NCBI GenBank assembly: GCA_900556015.1
Contig: USNH01000039.1
Coordinates: 1-7,685 of the forward strand
Source: an uncultured Eubacteriales bacterium
GTDB taxonomy: Bacteria > Bacillota_A > Clostridia > Oscillospirales > Oscillospiraceae
Length of the DNA: 7,685 nucleotides
Reading direction: 5' to 3'
Shown here: in pieces, positions 1 to 4,622 of the stretch
Layout: every line of letters starts with the position of its first letter
Numbering within the stretch: position 1 is the stretch's first letter
Translations under genes and position numbers: made by a program
The notes under the pieces: generated by a model
Told to the model about the DNA's origin: nothing
The model's database searches: none
The model's input: only the letters and a program-made list of their open reading frames with translations

Positions 1-54
1 CCCAAGGGTACTTGTTCCGCTTCGCTCCACTGCGTGGGCATCGCCCCCTACGGA
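1..54 (+). repeat. 54-bp dispersed repeat, left copy (cut by window edge)
   Basis: This stretch matches 1775-1828 at 53 of 54 positions; the only difference is A at 10 versus G at 1784. Both copies have the same orientation and end in the GGGCATCGCCCCCTACGG module that also occurs at 1504-1519. In this copy CTTGTTCC (11-18) can pair with GGAACAAG (57-64), giving an 8-bp outer stem that the right copy lacks. The repeat probably continues past the window start, because the right copy is preceded by more repeat-like sequence. It lies downstream of the pilus gene that ends at 120. No gene or U-tract terminator is visible in 1-119. Confidence 0.85.
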
Positions 55-119
55 AGGGAACAAGGAGTGCGGTTGTGTATCGAGCGGCGGGGTGCGGGAA
101 GCCGTGTGTATACGTGGGG

Positions 120-1328
120 TCAGGCGATGCCGCCGTACATGGTGAACATGGGGAGGTAGACCGCCAGCAGGAGGATGACCGTGATGACGGCCAGGGCGAT
201 GGTGATGACCGGCTCGAGAAGGGACAGCAGGCGCTGGGTGGTGACGCTGACCTCGTTGTCGAAGTAGTCGCCGATGACGGTGAGGGTCTGCTCCAGGTTG
301 CCGGAGCGTTCGCCTACGCCGGTCATCTCCGTCAGCAGACGGGGAAAGGTGGGGTCGGCAAGCATACAGTCGGCCAGGGCGCGGCCCTGCTCCACGCCCT
401 GACGGACGCGGCGGACGGAGTCGGCAAACAGGGCGTTGCTGACCACGCCGGAGGTGACTTCCAAAGCACGGGTGACGGGCAGTCCGGCGGCCAGCATGGT
501 GGCCATGGTGGCGGCGAACTGGGCGGCGGCGTTCATCTGATGCAGACGGCGGAGGGGCGAGCGCCGGAGCTTGCCGGCGGCCAGGAACAGGCGGCCCTGC
601 TCACTGCGGCGCAGGAGCAGACGAACGATGAGGATGGCCAGCACGATGAGGAAAAGCGTCCACCAGAAGTGCTGGAGGAAGTCGGACACGGCGATGAGGC
701 CGCGGGTGACGGGGGGCAGGTCGCTGCCCATCTGGGCAAAGGCGGAGGTGAACATGGGGACGGCCACCACCATGATGATGAGGAACACGATGGCCGCCAC
801 GATGAGCACCAGCGCGGGGTAGGTGAGGGTGCTGACCAGCTTGGCGCGGGTCTTGGAGGATTTGTCGTAGTAGGTGTGGAGGCGCTGGAAGCACAGCTCC
901 AGCGTGCCGGACTGTTCGCCGGCGCGGATGGTCTCGATGAACGTGACGGGCAGGAGCGTGCCGGCGTTGGAAAAGCTCTGGGCCAGGCTGTAGCCGCCGG
1001 AGACATCCTCGGCCACCTGCTGGAGCAGGCGGCGCACCTCGCGGGTGCGGGACTGGGCGGCGACCATCTCCACGCAGCGGACGATGGGCAGGCCGGAGGT
1101 GAGGATGATGGCGAACTGGGAGCAGAGGATGGCCAGCTCCTTGTCCTTGATGCGCTTTTTGCCGATGGTGATCGGGCCGGTGCGCTGCTCGGGGACGGGG
1201 TCGATCCGCGTGACCACGGAGCAGGTCTCGCGAAGCTGGGAGACGGCCTCGTATTCGTCGTAGGCCTTGATGACGCCGGAGACCTTCGCGCCGTCGGGGG
1301 AGAGGCCCTTGTATTTGAATGTGGTCAT
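120..1328 (-). CDS. pilC: Type II secretion/type IV pilus platform protein, PilC/GspF family
   Basis: This is a 402-residue polytopic inner-membrane protein. In this family it anchors the assembly ATPase and couples ATP turnover to pilin extraction from the membrane. An N-terminal cytoplasmic segment (about 1-60, with KGLSPDGAKVSGVI) precedes two repeated T2SSF domains, about 66-190 and 268-392. Each repeat carries the family's Gly-Glu turn: AGEQSGTLE at 136-144 and GERSGNLEQ at 339-347. Membrane segments are predicted near 170-192, 220-240 and 372-393, and the tail LEPVITIALAVITVILLL fits the family's last helix. Length is normal for PilC/GspF. The start is fixed by GAGGTGA at 1334-1340, 5 nt from ATG; a 22-codon upstream extension is rejected because it would translate a palindromic repeat. 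No ATPase, pilin or prepilin peptidase gene is in view, so the exact system (type IV pilus, competence pilus or type II secretion) is open, and the symbol pilC is a family-level choice over gspF. No clear promoter is visible upstream. Confidence 0.93.
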   Translation of the reverse strand: MTTFKYKGLSPDGAKVSGVIKAYDEYEAVSQLRETCSVVTRIDPVPEQRTGPITIGKKRIKDKELAILCSQFAIILTSGLPIVRCVEMVAAQSRTREVRRLLQQVAEDVSGGYSLAQSFSNAGTLLPVTFIETIRAGEQSGTLELCFQRLHTYYDKSSKTRAKLVSTLTYPALVLIVAAIVFLIIMVVAVPMFTSAFAQMGSDLPPVTRGLIAVSDFLQHFWWTLFLIVLAILIVRLLLRRSEQGRLFLAAGKLRRSPLRRLHQMNAAAQFAATMATMLAAGLPVTRALEVTSGVVSNALFADSVRRVRQGVEQGRALADCMLADPTFPRLLTEMTGVGERSGNLEQTLTVIGDYFDNEVSVTTQRLLSLLEPVITIALAVITVILLLAVYLPMFTMYGGIA

Positions 1329-1333
1329 GGGGA

Positions 1334-1340
1334 TCACCTC
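1334..1340 (-). promoter_or_regulatory. Ribosome binding site that sets the pilus gene start
   Basis: GAGGTGA on the minus strand is complementary to the 16S anti-Shine-Dalgarno sequence and sits 5 nt before the ATG at 1328. It decides between this start and the longer in-frame reading that begins at 1394. Confidence 0.85.
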
Positions 1341-1372
1341 GGTTCGGAGTGGGGTGGGGGGACGGGGGTTAC

Positions 1373-1416
1373 GGATTCCCACGCCAGGTGACATCGGTCA
1401 CTGGCTCGGAATGACA
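1373..1416. repeat. Palindromic repeat with fixed flanks, copy 1
   Basis: GGATTCCCAC (1373-1382) and TCGGAATGACA (1406-1416) enclose an inverted repeat. GCCAGGTGAC (1383-1392) pairs with GTCACTGGC (1397-1405) around loop ATCG, with one extra G in the left arm. ATTCC and GGAAT in the flanks can form an outer stem. The same flanks enclose the cores of the copies at 1665-1707 and 4528-4561. This copy ends 45 bp upstream of the pilus gene start, so it could fold in that transcript's leader if transcription starts further upstream. Confidence 0.88.
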
Positions 1417-1431
1417 CCGCTGACGCGGTGT
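1414..1431. repeat. Small perfect hairpin abutting palindromic copy 1
   Basis: ACACCGC (1414-1420), loop TGAC, GCGGTGT (1425-1431) form a perfect 7-bp stem. It shares three bases with the right flank of the preceding palindrome and is followed within 2 nt by the next hairpin at 1434-1455, so three inverted repeats are stacked almost without spacer. Confidence 0.7.
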
Positions 1432-1433
1432 TA

Positions 1434-1552
1434 GGGCGGACAGGGTCGTCCGCCCCTACGGAGCAACGCAAGGAGTGCTTCTGCAAAACGGCGGGGCGAT
1501 GTGGGCATCGCCCCCTACGAAATCGACGGGAGTGCGTTCGTAAAACGGCGGG
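1434..1552. repeat. Degenerate tandem pair of hairpin-plus-tail modules
   Basis: Two related modules lie in tandem with a period of about 57-59 bp. Each starts with a perfect hairpin: GGGCGGAC (1434-1441) with GTCCGCCC (1448-1455), loop 6 nt; and GGGGCGATG (1493-1501) with CATCGCCCC (1506-1514), loop TGGG. Each hairpin is followed by CCCTACG, a variable stretch of about 10 nt, GGAGTGC or GGGAGTGC, and AAAACGGCGGG (1485-1495 and 1542-1552). The two hairpin stems differ in sequence but both are fully self-complementary. The right-hand part of the second hairpin is shared with the repeats at 1-54 and 1775-1828. Confidence 0.78.
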
Positions 1553-1580
1553 CGGGTACAGCGGAGTGCGTCCGTGTAAT

Positions 1581-1636
1581 GTCTCTCCCTCCGTCGCGGC
1601 GATGCCGTGACACCTCTCTCACAGAGGGAGGCGAGG
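1581..1636. repeat. Compound cruciform-like repeat
   Basis: CTCCCTC (1585-1591) pairs with GAGGGAG (1624-1630). Nested inside, GTCGCGGC (1593-1600) pairs with GCCGTGAC (1604-1611) around loop GAT, with one G-T position. The arrangement, including CACCTCTCTCACAGAGGGAGGC, resembles a repeat I recall as common in intergenic DNA of gut Clostridia; I cannot check that here. It is a different sequence family from its neighbours. Confidence 0.72.
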
Positions 1637-1664
1637 GGTTTCCGCGCCTGTGGGCGCGGGTTAC

Positions 1665-1707
1665 GGATTCCCACGCCAGTGACATCGGTCACTGGCTCGG
1701 AATGACA
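1665..1707. repeat. Palindromic repeat with fixed flanks, copy 2
   Basis: GGATTCCCAC (1665-1674) and TCGGAATGACA (1697-1707) enclose a perfect 9-bp stem: GCCAGTGAC (1675-1683), loop ATCG, GTCACTGGC (1688-1696). It differs from copy 1 only by lacking one G in the left arm. The preceding GGGTTAC is shared with copy 1, so those two copies are closer relatives than either is to the copy at 4528. Confidence 0.9.
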
Positions 1708-1740
1708 ACACAAGAAGTCGGTGCAAACGATCCCTCCGCC

Positions 1741-1785
1741 ACGGCCTTTGGCCGTAGCATACGGGGCGACGCACCCCAAGGGTGC
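1741..1785. repeat. Two short perfect hairpins upstream of the 54-bp repeat
   Basis: ACGGCC (1741-1746), loop TTT, GGCCGT (1750-1755) and GCACCC (1771-1776), loop CAA, GGGTGC (1780-1785) are both perfect 6-bp stems. Neither is followed by a T-run on either strand, so they do not look like intrinsic terminators for the sugar transferase gene ending at 1868. The second hairpin runs into the 54-bp repeat. Confidence 0.65.
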
Positions 1786-1828
1786 TTGTTCCGCTTCGCT
1801 CCACTGCGTGGGCATCGCCCCCTACGGA
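1775..1828 (+). repeat. 54-bp dispersed repeat, right copy
   Basis: It matches 1-54 at 53 of 54 positions in the same orientation. GGGGCGA (1763-1769) upstream can pair with TCGCCCC (1815-1821), making a long-loop hairpin. The tail GGTGCGTTCGT (1836-1846) repeats the tail of the tandem modules at 1434-1552, so this is an expanded version of that family with extra sequence inserted in the loop. Confidence 0.87.
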
Positions 1829-1867
1829 CGGTCTATTGGGGTGCGTTCGTGTGACGGGGGGTGCGGG

Positions 1868-3286
1868 TCATTTTTTCGCCAGGTCGTCCGCGCCGGGCTT
1901 GGCGGCGGGGCGGGCGACCTTTTCCTTGTTGAACATACAGAACGCGGTCATGATGAGGATGCGGATGTCCAGCGCCAGCGTCCAGTTTTCAATGTAGTAT
2001 ACGTCGTAGTCGATACGCTTTTCGATGGAGGTGTCGCCGCGGAGACCGTTGACCTGCGCCCAGCCGGTGATGCCGGGGCGCACCTGGTGCTTGACCATGT
2101 AGCGGGGGATGATCTCCTTGAACTGCTCTACGAAGTAGGGCAGCTCCGGGCGCGGGCCGATGAGGCTCATGTCGCCCTTGAGGACGTTAAAGAACTGGGG
2201 CAGTTCGTCCACGGAGCATTTGCGGATGAGTGAGCCGAACCAGGTCTTGCGGTCGTCCTCGTTTTTGCTCCAGCCGGTGTTCTCCCGGGCGTTGACCCGC
2301 ATGGAGCGGAACTTATACATATAGAACGGCTTTTTGTCCTTGCCCACCCGCTCCTGCTTGAAGATGATCGGGCCGGGGGAGGACAGCTTGACGCCGATGG
2401 CGGCGATGAGCATCAGGGGAGAGGTGAGGATGATCAGCAGCAGGGAGCAGACGATGTCCATGGCCCGCTTGACAAAGGCGTTGCCCACGTTGTCCAGGGG
2501 CACGCGGCGCAGGTTGATAAGGGGCAGACCGTTGATGCTGTCCACCTGGGGATCGGAGGGCATATAGCGGGCGTAGAACGGCACGACGGAAACCTTGGTG
2601 CCGTCCTTTTCGCAGGCGTGGATGATGGCGGGCATACGGCTGCCCTCCTCGGCGGACAGGGCCACCACCACCTCGTCCGGGGAGGTGTCGGCGAAGATGT
2701 CCTCCAGCTTGTCGTAGCCGCCGCAGTAGGGCAGATCGGCGCGGCAGCGGCTGTCGGCCACGTAGCCCACCACCTGAAAGCCCAGGTTCTTGTCGGAGGC
2801 CACCTTCTTCAGGTACAGGTCGGCGCTGTCGCCGTGGCCGATGAGCAGGACGCGCTTTTGGTTATAGCCCATGGCCCGGTAGTGACGCAGCAGCAGGCGC
2901 AGGGCTGCCCGCTTGGCCACCAGCAGCGCCGTGCTGACCCCATAGAAGAACACCACCGTCCAGCGGGAGGTGTCGCCAAAGCGGAGGACGTACATGGCGG
3001 CCATGACGATGAGGGCCACCAGCAGCTCCAGTGCCGCCACACGGCTGGCCTCCACATGGAAGCGGACGGCGCGGAAGGAGGCGTACAGCCCGGCCACGGC
3101 GAAGGCGATGAGCGTCAGCACCGCCGCGCCCAGGCCCAGCCATGCATAGTGGCTCAGGGGCAGCGCCTGTTCACCGCGGAACAGGCCGAAGCGCAGCCAG
3201 TAGGACACCAGCATGGCCAAAAACACCATCAGGCCGTCGGTGAGGATGTGGAGCTGGTTCAGCAGTCGTTGATTTTCACGTATCAT
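1868..3286 (-). CDS. Polyprenyl glycosylphosphotransferase (exopolysaccharide-initiating sugar transferase)
   Basis: This 472-residue membrane enzyme transfers a sugar-1-phosphate from a UDP-sugar to undecaprenyl phosphate, the first step of surface glycan assembly. Four N-terminal membrane segments are predicted near 13-35, 45-67, 84-103 and 108-125. A Rossmann-like CoA-binding_3 region follows, with VLLIGHGDSADLYLK at 146-160. The C-terminal bacterial sugar transferase domain (about 271-455) has the membrane hairpin at about 276-298, KFRSM at 325-329, the Asp-Glu catalytic pair at 360-361 in SVDELPQFFNVLKGD, GPRPE at 377-381 and AQVNGLRGDTS at 410-420. These features and the length fit the WcaJ/WbaP/CpsE class. 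The sugar cannot be decided; glucose or galactose phosphate is typical. The start ATG overlaps the upstream stop as ATGA, with AAAGGA at 3296-3301, indicating translational coupling to the glycosyltransferase. No intrinsic terminator is seen after the stop; the downstream spacer is a repeat mosaic. Confidence 0.95.
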   Translation of the reverse strand: MIRENQRLLNQLHILTDGLMVFLAMLVSYWLRFGLFRGEQALPLSHYAWLGLGAAVLTLIAFAVAGLYASFRAVRFHVEASRVAALELLVALIVMAAMYVLRFGDTSRWTVVFFYGVSTALLVAKRAALRLLLRHYRAMGYNQKRVLLIGHGDSADLYLKKVASDKNLGFQVVGYVADSRCRADLPYCGGYDKLEDIFADTSPDEVVVALSAEEGSRMPAIIHACEKDGTKVSVVPFYARYMPSDPQVDSINGLPLINLRRVPLDNVGNAFVKRAMDIVCSLLLIILTSPLMLIAAIGVKLSSPGPIIFKQERVGKDKKPFYMYKFRSMRVNARENTGWSKNEDDRKTWFGSLIRKCSVDELPQFFNVLKGDMSLIGPRPELPYFVEQFKEIIPRYMVKHQVRPGITGWAQVNGLRGDTSIEKRIDYDVYYIENWTLALDIRILIMTAFCMFNKEKVARPAAKPGADDLAKK

Positions 3287-4398
3287 GTGTTCGTTTCCTT
3301 TGCAGCAGAGAGATAGAGCGCCATCACCTGGGGCAGCACGGCGTCCAGCCGGTAACGCTGCACCTGCGCCTTGCCGGCGCGGCCCATCTGGGCGCGGAGG
3401 GCGCTGTCCTCCGTCAAGCGGAGGATGGCGGCGGCGAAGGCCGCCGCGTCATCATAGGGGCAGAGCAGGCCGGTCTCGCCCGGCGTTATCAGGTCGGTGT
3501 GGCCCTTTACATCGCTGGCCGCCACCGGCAAACCGGCGGCCATGGCCTCCATGATGTTGAAAGGCAGACCCTCGGAGCGGCTGGAGGACACGGCGATGTC
3601 CGACGCGGCCAGCCAGCCGGGGATGTCGGTGACAAAGCCGGGGAAAAGCACCCGGTGGGTAAGCCCCGTATCGCGGGCCTGGGCCTTTACATCCTCCAGC
3701 AGCGCGCCCCGTCCGGGGAGCAGGAGCTTCACGTGGTCGGGCAGGGACTCCATGGCCCGCAGGAGCATGGCCTGGTTCTTGCGGTCGGAGAACTCCGCCG
3801 GGTAGATGAGGGCGACGTCGCCGTCCTTGAGGCCCAGCTTCTGCCGCATGGCGGCCCGCGTATCCGGCGAGGCCGCGCAGCGCTCCAGATCTACGCCCAT
3901 GCCGGGGATGAACTCGATGCGGCGGGCGGCGCGGTGCTCCCGCGCCCAGCGGTCGTCCCATGCGTTCATGGTCAGCAGCAGGTCGGTCTGGGGGGCGGTG
4001 AGCTTTTCCGCCGCGGGGAGCAGCAGCTTTTTCGGCCCGGTGGTGCGGTCGTCGAACAGGTAGCCGTGCATGACGTTGACGATGGGCGGGCGGTGCTTCA
4101 TGCCCCGGACGGCCCAGCGGGTGAAGAACGAGGCCAGGGAGGTGTGGGTGGTGACCAGGTCGTAGCTTTCCCGCGCCATCATGGCGCGGAGCATACGGGC
4201 GGCCCGGAAATTGCCGGGGTCGGTCATGCTCTTGGCCAGGGGCAGCTCATACACTGCATCGGCGTAGGGGATGTCCCGCATCTCGCCGCCGCAGGCCACC
4301 GACACCTGCCAGCCCAGCTCACGGAAGCGGCGGAGGTAGGGCAGGTGGAAGCTGACGATATGGGAGAAGGTGGACGCGGTATAGAGAACGGACGGCAT
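3283..4398 (-). CDS. Family 4-type glycosyltransferase (GT-B fold)
   Basis: This 371-residue protein has no signal peptide and should act at the cytoplasmic membrane face, adding a nucleotide-activated sugar to a lipid-linked glycan. The N-terminal Rossmann half opens with VLYTASTFSHIVSFHLPYL (4-22), a pattern typical of EpsD-like capsule and exopolysaccharide transferases, and has MHGYLFDD at 110-117. The C-terminal half carries PAEFSDRKNQ (200-209), with the Arg-Lys pair expected to contact the donor diphosphate, and the EX7E motif of retaining GT4 enzymes, E276 and E284 in SEGLPFNIMEAMAAGLPV. The inter-domain peptide IPGMGVDLE is at 164-172. The start is supported by AGGAGG at 4406-4411, 7 nt from ATG, and by a promoter just upstream. 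It is the first gene of a two-gene unit, overlapping the sugar transferase by 4 nt, so it probably adds the second sugar; donor and acceptor are unknown. Confidence 0.94.
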   Translation of the reverse strand: MPSVLYTASTFSHIVSFHLPYLRRFRELGWQVSVACGGEMRDIPYADAVYELPLAKSMTDPGNFRAARMLRAMMARESYDLVTTHTSLASFFTRWAVRGMKHRPPIVNVMHGYLFDDRTTGPKKLLLPAAEKLTAPQTDLLLTMNAWDDRWAREHRAARRIEFIPGMGVDLERCAASPDTRAAMRQKLGLKDGDVALIYPAEFSDRKNQAMLLRAMESLPDHVKLLLPGRGALLEDVKAQARDTGLTHRVLFPGFVTDIPGWLAASDIAVSSSRSEGLPFNIMEAMAAGLPVAASDVKGHTDLITPGETGLLCPYDDAAAFAAAILRLTEDSALRAQMGRAGKAQVQRYRLDAVLPQVMALYLSAAKETNT

Positions 4399-4405
4399 AA
4401 GCGGG

Positions 4406-4411
4406 CCTCCT
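4406..4411 (-). promoter_or_regulatory. Ribosome binding site of the glycosyltransferase gene
   Basis: A full AGGAGG lies 7 nt before the ATG at 4398, consistent with strong initiation and with 4398 as the start of the coupled pair. Confidence 0.88.
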
Positions 4412-4427
4412 AAGTATTTCTTCGTTT

Positions 4428-4456
4428 ATTATAGCAACGAGTTTCGGCAAAAGCAA
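4428..4456 (-). promoter_or_regulatory. Housekeeping-type promoter of the glycosyltransferase/sugar transferase unit
   Basis: On the minus strand, TTGCTT (4451-4456) is followed by 17 nt and a perfect TATAAT (4428-4433). Transcription would start near 4421, giving a leader of about 23 nt that contains the ribosome binding site. The promoter lies downstream of the ligase terminator, so this pair can be expressed independently of the ligase. No operator-like palindrome overlaps it. Confidence 0.85.
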
Positions 4457-4468
4457 CCGTTTTCCTTT

Positions 4469-4513
4469 GGCGGCGCAGGGAAAAGGAGGCAGACAGGTTT
4501 TGCGCGGGTCTGC
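4469..4513 (-). repeat. Partial, decayed copy of the ligase terminator
   Basis: Bases 4469-4494 repeat 4572-4597 with one mismatch in 26 (A at 4487, C at 4590). The 4572-4597 unit holds the T-tract and one arm of the ligase terminator. Here the second arm is not a matching copy; the best pairing is gtctgc (4508-4513) with gcagac (4489-4494) across a 13-nt loop. On the minus strand it is still followed by CTCCTTTTCCC, so weak termination activity is possible. It sits just upstream of the promoter at 4428-4456. Confidence 0.7.
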
Positions 4514-4527
4514 GTCTTGAGGAGCGC

Positions 4528-4561
4528 GGATTCCCACGGCGCTGTGCGCCTCGGAATGACA
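4528..4561. repeat. Palindromic repeat with fixed flanks, copy 3 (different core)
   Basis: The flanks GGATTCCCAC (4528-4537) and TCGGAATGACA (4551-4561) are identical to copies 1 and 2. The core is instead GGCGC (4538-4542), loop TGT, GCGCC (4546-4550), a perfect 5-bp stem unrelated in sequence to the GCCAGTGAC stem. It lies between the intact terminator (4584-4617) and its decayed partial copy (4469-4513). Confidence 0.9.
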
Positions 4562-4583
4562 GGATGGAGGAGGCGGCGCAGGG

Positions 4584-4617
4584 AAAAGGCGGCAGACGCG
4601 CTTTCGCGTCTGCCGCC
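4584..4617 (-). terminator. Intrinsic terminator of the O-antigen ligase-type gene
   Basis: On the minus strand, 5 nt after the TAA stop, GGCGGCAGACGCG (4605-4617) pairs perfectly over 13 bp with CGCGTCTGCCGCC (4588-4600) around a 4-nt AAAG loop. TTTT (4584-4587) follows directly, then CCC. The very stable stem with a short U-tract fits a Rho-independent terminator. There is no T-run on the plus-strand side, so it should act on leftward transcription only. Confidence 0.9.
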
Positions 4618-4622
4618 GTGGC

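Larger units (their letters stand above)
1329..1867. other. Gene-free spacer built from mixed palindromic repeats
   Basis: These 539 bp separate the sugar transferase stop from the pilus gene start. At least eight inverted repeats from several sequence families lie head to tail and leave little unassigned DNA. The open reading frames crossing it have no ribosome binding site and are translations of the repeats; the repeat-encoded peptide GVGIRNP recurs in two of them. No tRNA, intrinsic terminator or convincing promoter is seen. Confidence 0.8.

Noticed and set aside
12..1391. Long plus-strand open frame opposite the pilus gene
   Set aside because: It is a shadow of a high-GC gene: low-complexity Gly/Asp/His-rich product, no ribosome binding site, and a clear protein family on the other strand.
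1329..1394. 22-codon N-terminal extension of the pilus protein
   Set aside because: It would translate a palindromic repeat and the ribosome binding site itself; GAGGTGA is correctly placed for the start at 1328.
1763..1821. Intrinsic terminator for the sugar transferase gene
   Set aside because: Several stems exist but none is followed by a T-run on the minus strand, so termination here cannot be supported.
1428..1854. Small open frames on both strands in the repeat mosaic
   Set aside because: They lack ribosome binding sites and are made of repeat translations, such as GVGIRNP encoded by the palindromic element.
1329..1867. CRISPR array or integron-like array
   Set aside because: The repeats belong to several families with irregular spacing and no unique spacers of constant length; no cas or integrase gene is in view.
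3499..4413. Plus-strand open frame opposite the glycosyltransferase gene
   Set aside because: Low-complexity shadow product; the minus strand carries EX7E and other glycosyltransferase motifs with a promoter and AGGAGG.
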